From Torymus aiolomorphi (Eukaryota; Arthropoda; Insecta; Hymenoptera; Torymidae), in the NCBI GenBank assembly GCA_036365515.1, contig CM070876.1, forward strand, positions 106,853,310-106,917,309: DNA of 64,000 bases, written 5' to 3'. The position numbers and the translations under genes are program-made. Below the pieces are notes generated by a model. That model was not told where the DNA came from. It made no database searches and worked only from the letters and a program-made list of their open reading frames with translations. Shown one piece after another: positions 34,778 to 46,029 of this stretch. The number at the start of each line of letters is the position of its first letter. Within the stretch, counting starts at the first letter, position 1.

Positions 34778-35856
34778 TTAAACTATTTTATAGTCTTTGT
34801 AAATTATTGAAGTGGAGTAGGATTTTGCACGAACAACGCCATTTTCAGTATAAACCAAGTAATCTTTTTCTTGAAGATGATCAATCCTTGTAGATATTTT
34901 ACATCTTTTAGCCAAAAATCTTTTATTGGCGTTATAATCAGCCTGCGAAGAGAATCTAAAATCTATATTTGCTAATTTTCCTGTGGTTGAGAGCCATTCA
35001 AATAAATATTTAGGCGTTAAGATTTCACGATTACCAGTTGATTGCAGACTTGCTCTCACTGTGCTCTTTTCACGACAGCGCCGAGTCCATCACATGGGCC
35101 TTTTCCATGGGCTGTTGCATAAAAATTCTATTCTGCGGGAATATTGAAATCGTTCTTGTGAAAAACAAGATTAATGACGTTCTTGTAGTTTTTGTATTGC
35201 TGAGGGGCTCCATCCGAAAAATACAATACTTTTTTCACTAACAAAAACTCTGATTTCAAATATTCTATTAGAATCTTGTGAAATGTGTATACTGCTATAG
35301 AATCATGGGTAAGGCTATCGGATATAATAACCAAGCTACGATGTTTAACATCTGTATTTTCTTTGTAATAAATTACAATGTTATACACCATAGCTTGGTC
35401 ATTATTCCAATGAAATCCCGGAATAGCGTCTTGAACCGTGAAAGCGTAATTTTCTGTAAAATCCACAATCACTTGAAATTCACCTTCTTCCAAATTTTCT
35501 TTTGTAGATCTTGAAAAATCTTATTGCTGGGTAGCAATAAATGCATGTGGCATCAGTTTGCACAGTTCCTCACACAGATATGGAATAAACTCTTCTGTGG
35601 TTTTAATAATTGTTTCTAATGTTGTTTTTGGATTTGATATCCATTGCTTGTATGTAACGGATAAAATATTGCTATCTTCAAACAGCTTCTCCAAAGTTTC
35701 TTCAAATTTGACTTTGTTTGGACATCTGTCGCATCTTCCAAAATAACAACTCTCTTGTGGTGTTTCACATAGCAGGAAATTGAAGCAATGCTTATAGGAG
35801 GAAATTGGTGTCGATGAATTCTTACTAAGAGGTGTAATAGAACAACCCAAAAACAA
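34778..35856 (-). pseudogene. DDE-like transposase of the large transposon, catalytic part
   Basis: Minus-strand frames in order: 35856-35521 (Cys-rich, with CETPQESCYFGRCDRCP), 35493-35128 (VDFTENYAFTVQD, FHWNNDQA, VIISDSLTHD, YFSDGAPQQYKN) and 34778-35059 (RASLQSTGNREILTP). They are one gene broken by an in-frame TAA near 35521, a TAG just after FNIPAE near 35,128, and a frameshift near 35,060 after the motif HGKGPCDGLG. The Asp residues in IISDS and FSDGA could be catalytic. I recognise the family as a recurrent transposase-like protein of invertebrate genomes but cannot name its superfamily. Confidence 0.65.
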
Positions 35857-36085
35857 AATATAAAGTATTTTTCTTATTGAAATTATATTAATTAAATATT
35901 AAAATAATTTACTTTAGTACTAATTTAAATGATTTTCTTATAAGGATACGAATAAATTAAAACCAAAATTAAAAAAGAAATAAACTTGCAATAACTTTAT
36001 AAATTAATAAATAAATATATTTCTGTTAAAAAAATCATAAAGTTTATAAAAACATTTGAAATGTTGTTCTTTCATCTGTTGATGA

Positions 36086-36438
36086 TCACTTAATAGCATA
36101 TAAACTTTTAACCTTACCTAGTAATAGAAGTTTCACATTTTGGTGATAACTGCACACACAGACACTGTGAGTGCCGCTGCTACCAACCAAAATGCAATTT
36201 GGAGGTCTTAAGGTTGAAAATTTAGCAAAGCCAATCTTTAATTCTGGATAGTCTTCCTTGAAACTTTGGTAAAGCTCTTTTAAATTGAGTAGCAGTAGTC
36301 TTTTTTGGAGATATTCCTTCACACAATTTTCATTTCTCACAGAAATGACATCCTTCATTCCAGGCATTACGGATGATACATCATCTCTTAAGTAATATGC
36401 TTTGACTAACGTTGTTACTTCAGAAGATAAATATTTAC
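36086..36438 (-). pseudogene. Transposase of the large transposon, middle exon
   Basis: Acceptor TTATTTTATAG precedes GKYLSSEVTTLV; the frame then includes MPGMKDVISVRNEN, KEYLQKRLLLLNLKELYQ, FAKFSTLRPPNCIL and a Cys/His-containing VCVCSYHQNVKLL, ending at donor GTAAGG near 36116. The Lys-rich helix and CxCxxHxN-type end suggest the region before the catalytic domain. It lies between the Penelope-like insertion and the catalytic frames, in the same orientation. Confidence 0.6.
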
Positions 36439-36993
36439 CTATAAAATAAATTAATAATTTTTGTTTTTAACTATTTCAATAATAATGTATGTAAAAAATT
36501 GTTTCGAAAACTAAAAACAAATTCTAAATTTGAGTACATATTTCTACAAACATATTGACTTGTCTCTTGATAAACTTTTTAAAATGAAAACTATTTTTAA
36601 ATTATTTTTTTTATAAACTTTTTTATGTATATTTATCTAATAAATCATCTTAATTATTACTTTTTCTCAAATAAAACTGACAATAGCAAGTACTGTATTT
36701 TTCTAAAACTTCAAGAAACATTTTCGACCTGAAAATAATGCAAAAGGTGTCTCGAAATTTTCCTGAATATAGACTTACTGTACCAATTAAAAAAATTATT
36801 AAATTTAATATTTCTATTTATTTTTTAATAAAATTTAATTCAATATCAAGAAAAAATAAACAAATAATATGTTAGAAAAATTTCTGATACCTGTTTTATT
36901 ACTTTCAGGTATATAAAGTTTCTTAAAATCATAAATGCAGATTCAATATTCATATCCCTGTTACAATTGTTACCAAAGAAATTAAATAAATCT

Positions 36994-37206
36994 TTAAGAA
37001 AACCAATCTCTTTTTGGAATAGGTGTTGCCAATATCTCTCCTAAAGCTACACTTATTTTAGCACTATCAATCATTCTCCAATCAAATGAGTTTTTCATCC
37101 TTTCAGACTGCTCGCAATTCAACTTTGATAGGTTGTTTGTATGTGTAATGAAACACGTGGATCCTTTTGAGCAATTAATTTGCAATGTAACAATTGCCAT
37201 TAACAT
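36994..37206 (-). other. Short unassigned frame next to the Penelope-like element
   Basis: Seventy codons open on the minus strand, ending EILATPIPKRDWFS. It could be another transposase piece or chance. It lies directly at the 5' edge of the Penelope-like element, so the junction between the two is not resolved. Confidence 0.3.
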
Positions 37207-38903
37207 TAAAGATTATAAATCAAAAGTTTTAGATGTTCTGTCTGACTCTACATATTATAAAAAAACTTGAAAAAGATCCGTACAACAATTTAAAAAATGC
37301 GACAAAAAAACTCATACAAAAATGGAAAAGCAGAGGTGTGGGTGATATGGATTTCAGTTTTGACATTTTAACTAATAAATTGGATCATTCTGTACTTTCA
37401 CGAGCGTACGGCTTGATAAAGATTCATAAAAAGGATATGCCGGCTAGAATCATTGTATCGACGATAAACTCTCCAACACATGCTCTGGACAAAGCTATTT
37501 GCACATTTTTTACAAAATATTTACCTCGGCCTAAATCGTCTTTGAAAAATAATTCTGAATTAATTGATATTAGCTCAGATATTCATGTCCCGGATAATTA
37601 CAGATTATGTTCATTTGATGTCGTATCTCTATTTACAAATATAAATATTGATCTTGTTTTAACTGGTATCCGTAACAAATGGAAATATTTAAGAAACAGA
37701 ACTAATCTGACGATGAACAAATTTTTGGATGGCATTATCTTTTTAATGAATTCTACTTATTTCTCTTTTGACAATAGTTACTATAAACAAACACACGGCG
37801 GGCCAATGGGCGGATGCTCTAGTCCGTGGTTTGGGGAACTGGTTTTGGAGTGTCTCGAGAACCATTGCCTCAACGTTATGAAATTGGATATTGTTTTATA
37901 TAAGAGATATATCGATGATTGTTTATTGATTGTAAAGGATGATGCAATTGACAGGTGCCTAAATACGTTTAATAAGTTTAACCATTATTTACAATTTACG
38001 ATAGAAAATGAAGACCAGGAGAAAAAATCAATTAACTTTTTAGACATGACATTATTTCGCACTGATGAAAACAATATAATTACGAATTCGTATCGTAAAA
38101 GTACTTATTATAAAAATAAAAGAGCAATTGTTTATAATCTTGTAGATCGTGCTATGAATCTTTCACATAAAAAATTTCATAGACAAAATCTAGATATTGC
38201 AACTCAGTTTCTTAAAAATAATGGATATCCTATGAAATTTATCTCTGAAAATATGAGACATAGGATTTTCCAGTTAAATAATAATCATGATAATTCAAAA
38301 AATAATCGTTCACTGAGAAATAATACAGTTGCCAACAGCAACAAAATTATAGTTTTACCATTTATTAACGATCTGAGTTTTAAACTAAAATCTATATTAT
38401 CTAGTCATGGTTACAGGGTTGTAAACAAACCAATTAACAAGTTCTCGAAATTCATCACGATAGGTAAAGATAGATTAAATAGTTTGCAGCAGAGTAATGT
38501 TGTTTATGAGATAGGTTGTTCTGATTGTAATCTAACATATGTTGGACAAACTAGTAGAAAACTCAAAATTCGCATGAATGAGCATAAATTAAGTGTAAAA
38601 AATAGTGATACTAAATCTGCACTAGCCGTACACGCCACAGAAACATGTCACAGAATTAATTTTGAAAAGATTAAAGTTTTGGATAAAGAAATTAAGAAAG
38701 GTAAAAGAGAATTTTCAGAAATGATCCACATTTATAATACAAAAAATACTATGAATAGAATCACTGATACCATTAAGTTGAAAAATGATTATAAGGCTTC
38801 CATAGATATTATCAATAACGTAATTAAAGATAGAAAGAAACAGTTAGTTCCTAGAGGGTCGAGTTCTCGTATTCTGAGAAGTCGGGGTAGCACGATGGTA
38901 TGA
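37185..38903 (+). CDS. Penelope-like element: reverse transcriptase + GIY-YIG (5' truncated)
   Basis: The frame from 37233 encodes 556 residues. Reverse transcriptase motifs are present: SFDVVSLFTNI (about 128-138, motif A Asp), THGGPMGGCSSPW (about 187) and the YIDD box at about 226-229. A GIY-YIG endonuclease starts near 422 (VVYEIGCSDCNLTYVGQTSR). This order defines Penelope-like retroelements, which cut and prime at the target. The start is false: coding similarity (VLDVLSDSTYYKK) continues upstream in another frame through an extra base in the A-run at about 37,259, and the N-terminal part is absent. The rest of the frame has no stop, which suggests a fairly young copy. Confidence 0.9.
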
Positions 38904-39629
38904 GCGATGTTGAGGTTGTGCTACTTAGTTGCTGGGTATACGCATGTGTGTGCGGCGAAGAGGAGCGCCAGGAGCCTCTCTACTCGCTATGTTTCTTGGA
39001 TGCTTTGTAGTAGCGGGACGATCCACGGACACTGCGAGCGGCGCACCGCCTGTACTGTCGTGTCCCTCCACTCGATTTTTGGGTATAAATAATCCCCTGC
39101 GATGTCACCTATCAGCGTCCTTTCTTGATAGCTCTCTTGGCTACCATCCGGGGAAAACTAGTAGCTTGACAACGGATCAATGTATCACAGTTCCTGTCAG
39201 TTTTTAATTTTTCAAACATGGTTTTGTTTTTGATTTAGTAAGTTCATTTTACAATTCGTGTGGTTCATGATTACTTGAAATTTACATTCAGCCTTCTAAT
39301 CATAATTTTTTCGATTTAATTACAGTGCAAATATGACTTGTGTTAGAAAGAAAATGTTGAGAGAGCTACGTGTTCAATCTTTTTGTATTGACGAGCAACT
39401 ACATTGCTATGAAATTGGGCGTATGTGTTAGTTAATTTAATTAATTAGGTAAGATTTGTGCTGTGGTATTGTTTGTCATTATAGAGGCGCAATTAGATCA
39501 TACGAATTAAGTTACATCGTTGTTTTCTAGTCTTCGGAAAAGGGAATCCTACAATGATTCCGAGACGTCGACTAATAGTAAATTAATATAATAAAATACT
39601 GAATTGCTCAAAAGGATCCACGTGTCTCA
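38904..39629 (+). other. 3' region of the Penelope-like element and junction
   Basis: Following the stop codon is about 300 bp of GC-richer sequence, then AT-rich sequence. No reading frame or known structure is convincing. The 3' end of the element must lie before 39,630, where transposase coding resumes on the opposite strand; I see no clear target duplication. Confidence 0.5.
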
Positions 39630-39923
39630 TTACACATACAAACAACCTATCAAAATCATTCCCCAAGTTGCATAAAAATTTTTCATGATATCTGCTGCGC
39701 TCCAAGATTGAGGCATTAATGTCAAAATCTGAATTTGTTGCGATCGACTACATGTCTCACTATAATAAATTCTTTTTAAATTATCAAAAAATTCAACAGC
39801 ATCCTTAACTAGATTACTAGGGACGTCTATAGCTTCATTTTCAGCTGTTGATTCTTCTAAAACTTCATTTAAATTATTACGTTGTAACGGGATGACTTCT
39901 AGGGTAAAATCACAAAAAGCCAC
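39630..39923 (-). pseudogene. Transposase of the large transposon, N-terminal middle piece
   Basis: The frame reads EVIPLQRNNLNEVLEES, then LVKDAVEFFDNLKRIYY, and SRSQQIQILTLMPQSWSAAD. It has the orientation expected for the region after exon 1 (44947) and before the exon at 36438. The Penelope-like element separates it from the latter and the gag-only LTR element from the former. Confidence 0.5.
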
Positions 39924-40253
39924 AGGCCAGCGATGCCCTAGAACACGGTGCCGCGGGTGTCAGACTAAAATAACTAGCCCGGGGATCTGCTCCTGGAATC
40001 CCGAAAACAACGCGAAGATCGCACGCGAACTTCGCTTTCCAACTAATTGGATCGCTGAGTTAAAAGCGCGCACTCAAAGAGTAAAGCGCGCGGCCGCTAC
40101 GCTCAGATATGAAAACGACCAGAGGAGTCGTTTTCCCGCGGAGGCGGCGGTATCCGGGAGAAGGTTAGGTTAAGGTCGATAAATGAAGTATAGCCTCAAT
40201 TATTTCACAGCACAATAACAAGGTCTATTCTAATTAATCATTTACATCAAAAA
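39924..40253. other. GC-rich segment beside the gag-only LTR element
   Basis: Distinctly GC-rich compared with the transposon around it (for example GCGCGCGGCCGCTACGCTC). It is not repeated near the other LTR, so it is either extra sequence beyond the 3' LTR or a separate insertion. No gene. Confidence 0.4.
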
Positions 40254-40904
40254 CGCGTTGCGTTGCGCGCCGACAAGAAGACGGGATCCGCCGCTCGGCG
40301 CGGGCGGATCAAGGTATCTATTTTCGCTGGGCCGGTGAACACACCACCGGCCACTCGCCGCTGCGAGTCGAAAATACACAAATAAATCGCTGCGCGGGGA
40401 GTACAAAGAGGCTTACCGGGAGAGGAGTGCACTCCTCTCGTCGCTCGCTCACGAATCCGCTCCTGCGTCAGGCCTTATCCTCCGGTCGACTTCGGAGTGT
40501 TCAGGCCGAGTCCTAACGTCCAGCGTTCACCTACAGACGCTTCGGATCCCAGGAGTGGCTCGGATTGCTCACGTGCGCTGCTCTTCGTGGTCGGTACGTG
40601 TACGGGCGCTGCTCTGCACCGGTGAGGACGCACGATACCGTTTTCTTCGCGGACGATCAAATTAACTCACGTACGCGCGGTTTGACAGCCCGAGAGAATC
40701 TGATTCAAAAATGAATCGAGCGCGACTTTGTAACCGCCAAAGTCGCGCAGTCCCCGCGTGCAACTCGCGAATACATAGTTCGAGCGATGTCAACAAACGC
40801 TCGAGATGCACAATTTCGCGGGAACGAGAGCCAAATGAGTTCGATAGAATACGGAGAACCGAGATTCTTATTTTCTCTGTATTTTATCCTAGAACTCCGT
40901 TATA
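40254..40904 (-). repeat. 3' LTR of the gag-only element
   Basis: Matches 43739-44389 over 651 bp with scattered substitutions (for example ATACATAGTTCGAG here, ATACATCGTTCGAG there). Equal length implies no indels of note. Open frames within it recur in the other LTR and are not genes. Confidence 0.88.
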
Positions 40905-41253
40905 CCTCTCTCCCAGACGTTGCGTAGCGGGAGAGAAGCAACTCGATATCGAGGCTCTCGTTCAGTATATATCTACGTCGTTGAAGACGATGATGGGTCG
41001 AGCGGCAGACCCGGAAACGCGGTGGTAACCGCTTGCATTAAAGCGGCAACCACACGATCCACATCAAGGGATCACACGCACGCGCACGGTGGGTCGCTCG
41101 TCACCGTGCTTCCGCTGAACTCCCACGGTGGTCGGAACTAGTCGAACGACGATTGATGGACCGGAGACTGTTGGCTCTTCTGACGCTGAGGCTCCGGTCG
41201 ACGACCGCCGTCATTCCTCATAGGTTGACTTGGCTGGTCGTCTCGTCTTCTTC

Positions 41254-42930
41254 TTATCTTCGAGCTCTTTTGCACTCTGGGCAGACCCATCGGAGGTGTG
41301 TCGGGGACTTGCACGTCCAGCATACCTTTCTTACTGGACTTGGCGTGAAAGAGTTATGAGAGTCCACCGCAGTCCTCGACAAAGCCTTTGACGAATGGTT
41401 TCTCGGTGAGTATCGACTTGATGCCGCCGACTTGGTCGATTCTGTGCTTTTCGACCCCAGTCGATTGCGTCGATACGAAACCTCCGTCCAATAGTGCGGA
41501 TTTGGATCTGCTTTTGAATATGGTACACGGTCGACGTTGTCGCTCTGGCTCAATAAGTTGAGCTTTGGAGCAATCGGCGATTGAGCCGTCGAGTTGACGC
41601 TCTTTTTCGTTCGACCCTGCGTACCTATCGGCTTCGGGTCCTGGACCGGCTTTTTCGTTTTTGCCGCCGGTTGACTCTGTCGAGGCTGTTGTTGGGCAGG
41701 ATGCTTATTCGCGGCTGCCGGACTCTTCTTTTTAGGCGCTGCAGCCTTTGGAGGCGCCGATATTTGCGCGCGTAGCTGGTGTAGCTCGTCGTGCAGCCGC
41801 CGCACTTCCTCGCTGTGGCGCCTGAACCTCTCCTCTTCCAAATCGTGCGTTCGATTACAATTGCAGTCGCAATGACGCCCAACTTCCATTTGCGTTGAGA
41901 CGTCCCGATATTGCGAGGTAATCGTCCGCTGTGTTGTCTCTAGATCGTCCAGGTGATTCCCTGGAAGACTGGCCTGATCGTTGTCTTCAGGATTCTGGGA
42001 AAACCTAATACAGCCGTCCGGTGTCGATATATTCGATAAGCTACTTGTATCGGATATCTCGGACGTGGGAAGGCTTGTAGAATCTCCCCTCCCCCAGGCT
42101 GTATTTACTCCATCTTCCTGGGCTTGGAGGTATTCGGCACAGCCGTCCGATGCCGTGAAGCAGTCTGTATATGACAAGCGATGCGCTGTCTCAGACATTT
42201 CGAACAGGGGGAAGCTTGGAGAATCTCCCCTCCCCCAGGCTGTGCCTACTCCGACGTCGATTTCGTCAATGGAAGCTGAAGTTGATGGCACTGGTGAGGT
42301 TGTTGCACAGCTGTCCGAAATCCATGTGCTGTCTGCATTCCCCGAGCGACTCGCATTCTCGGATTTTTCGGATTGGGAGAAGATCGGGGAATCTCCCCTC
42401 CCCCAGGCTATGCTGTACCTTAGTTGCACCTGAACCTCACCCGGTTCTCCCGCTGGAGTTAAAGGGCTCCATAGTGACGTGAGAGCCTCGTTTCTTACGC
42501 CGGGAGGACTGCCTGCTCTTTGATCCATAATCTGCAATACATGTGTCTTCATGGATCACAGCAAGTTGTTGTCGACTGCTTTGTTCGGCGTCAATTGCTG
42601 AAACAGGCTGTGGGTCGAGGGATCTGCGTTGTAGTTCGCTTCTGGAGCTCTGCTTGCGTTGAGGATTGTTCCGTTGACGTACTTATTCCTCAATTCGAGT
42701 CTCCTTGTGAACTGCTCAATTGCACTTCCACTTATTTCTTGTGTGAAGTGGGCCGGGTTGTAATTTCCCATCAGCCATTGAGTGATTCGCCTAGAAACCC
42801 CCTCGATACATCCAGTGCTTCTTAAATTTAGAGCTATATTTGCTTCTATTACAGCTTGGAAGCTCAACTCTAGATTTTTGCGCCACTGCTCCATCGATTC
42901 GGCTAGTTCTTCTGAGGTCGATGATTCCAT
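41254..42930 (-). pseudogene. Gag-like protein with three AWGRGDS repeats and a zinc knuckle
   Basis: Two frames in the same register, 42930-42556 (124 aa) and 42552-41254 (432 aa), are separated only by one TGA. The N-terminal part is helical (WRKNLELSFQAVIEANIALN). The second part has three AWGRGDS repeats (about residues 49-55, 105-111, 152-158), a charged helix (DLEEERFRRHSEEVRRLHDE), a basic Lys/Pro-rich region and a terminal CX2CX4HX4C zinc knuckle (CWTCKSPTHLRWVC). This is the layout of a retroelement Gag: capsid-like, linker, nucleic-acid-binding end. The TGA could be a decayed CGA or a readthrough site. It would coat RNA in cytoplasmic particles. Confidence 0.68.
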
Positions 42931-43738
42931 CTTCTGAAGCTAGACCGATTATACAAAAATTTGGCGACGAATTGTGTATGTGCGCAACTAACTGCTGAGA
43001 TTCTCTCTCGAATTGGCCGTCTGTTACGCAAATTACAATGTTAGAATCCTAACTACCACACACAATTGTCCCAAGCCGCTCGAGAACGACGTATCTCGAT
43101 GCAGCTAGCTAGGGAGAGAGCGTGGCAATTCCAAAAAAAAATTTTTTAGCGAAGATACCGATTTGACTAAATCCTGCAATAAAAGAAAGGAATGAAAGTA
43201 TTCTCACTTTCGACCGGCTGCACGCACAGGCACGGTCACTCTATTCCAAAAAAAATCGCGTGAAAATCGCTTAAAATCTCGCTTCAAAAAAAGGAATTTA
43301 ATTTCGCCACATATGACGACGAAAACAACTACAATCGTCGTTTAAATGCTGTCGCCCTGGCTTTACAGCAGTTTAAAAGGCTCGGGACGAGTATACACAA
43401 TACTGCCCGAGCATAAACATAAACACCTACAAAAACAAGCAATCTGCTGTTTTGTGTTTATGTTTCTATGCGCGCCGCGAGTCTTCTTGTCTGTTTGTTT
43501 ACGCCCGGCACCTCGACTTGGCGAGTTTAAATCACTGCGCCTATCAGCTATAACGGCGTATGGCCACTGGCCGTCTGCTGATTAGTCCGGTGCAGTGATT
43601 CGCGCGCGGGCGAATTTAAACGAAACGCGATTTGAATAGGCCGGTCTCGAATGTACCGGCCGCTAACCTTCTCCTTAAACCCAACACGTAGCACCATTGT
43701 AATGGGATGAGTGAAAAAAGGACTTTACAGGAAAATAC
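42931..43738. other. 5' leader of the gag-only element
   Basis: Between the right LTR and the gag start. On the minus strand TGGTGCTACGTGTTGGG (about 43,679-43,695) follows ...CCATTACAA and is a TGG-type primer-site candidate, lying about 40 nt inside the visible LTR end. GC-rich; no other gene. Confidence 0.45.
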
Positions 43739-44389
43739 CGCGTCGCGTTGCGCGCTGACAAGAAGACGGGATCCGCCGCTCGGCGCGGGCGGATCAAGGT
43801 ATCTATTTTCGCTGGGCCGGTGAACGCACCACCGGCCACTCGCCGCTGCGAGTCGAAAATACACAAATAAATCGCTGCGCGGGAAGTACAGAGAGGCTTA
43901 CCGGGAGAGGAGTGCACTCCCCTCGTCGCTCGCTCACGAATCCGCTCCTGCGTCGGGCCTTATCCTCCGGTCGACTTTGGAGTGTTCAGGCCGAGTCCTA
44001 ACATCCAGCCTTCACCTACAGACGCTTCGGACCCCAGGAGTGGCTCGGATTGTTCACTAGCGCTGCTCTCCGTGGACGGTACGTGGACGGGCGCTGCTCT
44101 GCATCGGTAAGGACGCACGATACCGTTTTCTTCGCGGACGATCAAATTAACTCGCGTACGCGCGGTTTGACAGCCCGAGAGAATCTGATTCAAAAATGAA
44201 TCGAGCGCGACTTTGCAACCGCCAAAGTCGCGCAGTCCCCCCGCGCAGATCGCGAATACATCGTTCGAGCGATGTCAACAAACGCTCGAGATGCGTGAAT
44301 TCGCGGGAACGAGAGTCAAACGAGTTCGATAGAATACGGAGAACCGAGATTCTTATTTTCTCCGTATTTTATCCTGGAACTCCGTTATA
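43739..44389 (-). repeat. 5' LTR of the gag-only element
   Basis: Partner of 40254-40904. After it (44390 onward) the composition drops sharply to the AT-rich transposon. Confidence 0.88.
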
Positions 44390-44568
44390 ACGTATATAAT
44401 CAAAATCACCATGCATAGGACTAGAAACTGTCTGAGAAGATGAAGTAGAGGGTTCCGATTGTGCGACAAAAAAAATGAAAAATTAATAAAGAATAATATA
44501 TCTAAAATGATTGATAATATTAAATATTGTGTAAAAAAAGTTGTATAAAAAGTTGGGAAATTAGTAAG

Positions 44569-44947
44569 TTAGCTAGTGAGTTTTTTTATGTACCAGACCT
44601 TCGCTTTGGTAATTGATTTAGCTATGTAGGATTTACATTGTAAATTGCTGCTTTCAATAAATAAATACATAAAAGTAAAGAGCCTACCTCTAGATAACTG
44701 TAGATCCTTTTGATTTCTTTTAGATAGAATTACATCAATTTCCTTCCGACAAACTGTACAAATTAATTGATTTTTATATAGACAGGTATGAAAATGCATT
44801 ATGTATTTTTTTACTGATTTTTCGCAGCCCCTTTGTGACATTATTATGTTTATCATGATTCAAAGGGTTACAGCATGTATTGTAATTTGATGTTGTTGAA
44901 GGAAATTTATACTTCTTAGAAGTACCTTCCGAAACAGAATCTCCCAT
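44569..44947 (-). pseudogene. Transposase of the large transposon, exon 1
   Basis: The ATG at 44945-44947 (minus strand) starts MGDSVSEGTSKKYKFPSTT and continues through a NPLNHDKHNNVTKGLRKISK segment; after a frameshift the peptide LICTVCRKEIDVIL follows, with CxxC spacing typical of an N-terminal Cys/His module. A donor-like GTAGGC occurs near 44,685. The next pieces of the gene lie beyond the gag-only element. The frameshift (about 44,790-44,810) shows decay. Confidence 0.5.
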
Positions 44948-44979
44948 GTTTTGTTGTTTTATATGCTCTTTGCTCTTTT

Positions 44980-45150
44980 TTTATTACTTTATGAACAGAT
45001 TATATACAGACTAAACTCCAAATTTTTTTTTTTAATATTTAACCGCCCACATGTATAAACAAACGTGAAGTTGGCTGATTAAGGTATTTGTGTCCTTAGG
45101 GTACGGTCTACAATGACGCAGTTTGCTCACTACAATAGTTAATGCATATC
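44980..45150. other. Upstream region of the transposase
   Basis: AT-rich, just 5' of exon 1 on the minus strand. It could contain the promoter; I see no clear box. Confidence 0.35.
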
Positions 45151-45410
45151 ACGGCCCTTCCTCAATGCGTGTGACATCGGTCAGGTTACATATCCGATGT
45201 CTCTCGAAAAAAATTTCGTTGTCCGATATCTACGCAATTCATAATCAAAGGTAGAAAAAGATTGACTAAAAACCTACGGTAGACCTTTCATCTTTTCTTT
45301 TTCTACCATTGATTATGAATTGCGTAGATATCGGACAACGAAATTTTTTTCGAGAGACATCGGACATGTAACCTGTCCGATGTCACACGCATTGAGGAAG
45401 GGCCGTTATA
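45147..45410. mobile_element. 264 bp foldback MITE
   Basis: CGGCCCTTCCTCAATGCGTG on the left is mirrored by CACGCATTGAGGAAGGGCCG on the right; arms of about 110 bp contain the words TTCGTTGTCCGATATCTACG and its complement, around a short central loop near 45,280. Non-coding. Confidence 0.9.
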
Positions 45411-45562
45411 GTCTAAAAAAATCAGAGTAGCTCATGTGTGTATAGAAGAATGTGAGCACAGTATATGCCTATAAATAATACGCAAACATAGTTACTTGAA
45501 AAACGCATTTTTTGGAATGTTTTCCTCTCTCGAATCTGTCTTAGCTCAAATATTCCATACTT

Positions 45563-45705
45563 ATTCGCGACCGCACATTTTAGCACACCATCTATAAAAT
45601 ACCGTGTGGTGGTTTTAAGAACTGAGCGAGAGGGAATAGTTCTTATGGGCCGACCGCACGGTATTTACAGATGGCGCACTAACATGCGATCGCGAATACG
45701 ACCTT
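45563..45705. repeat. Imperfect hairpin, 45.6 kb
   Basis: ATTCGCGACCGCACATTTTA and the reverse of GCGATCGCGAATAC-type sequence pair, as do ATCTATAAAATACCGTGTGG and CCGCACGGTATTTACAGAT. It is probably a decayed MITE. Confidence 0.65.
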
Positions 45706-46029
45706 TACAATAGCTTTTCTCGGAAACTATACGTGTCATATCTCTGAATTTTGGTGACAAGCTTTTAACCGCAATGATAAATAATAGGTTAGTTTTTTGT
45801 TATCATCTTAAGAAACGTTTTCCAACAATGAATTTAAATGCTGTTTTTCCGGTGGTTGTTTCTATGCTTCCCATGTTAAAATGCCCAACTTTAATAATGA
45901 ATATCTCAAAATCGGCACGTGTCATTCCTTGGAAATTTCGCACACGCATGGGCATCGGCAAGACGAACGTGTACTCGAAGTTTCAAAAGGTTCCTAAGAA
46001 ACTCGTTTTTTGACACAACTACCTTAAGA

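Larger units (their letters stand above)
40254..44389 (-). mobile_element. Gag-only LTR retrotransposon, GC-rich
   Basis: Two direct repeats of 651 bp (40254-40904 and 43739-44389) flank a 2.8 kb interior. The only coding region is a gag-like gene on the minus strand, so the 5' LTR is on the right. Minus-strand GGGAGAGAGG at 40905-40914 abuts the left LTR like a polypurine tract. No protease, reverse transcriptase or integrase motif is visible, so any mobility needs enzymes from elsewhere. The LTRs begin TATAAC instead of TG. It interrupts the transposase gene. Confidence 0.75.
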
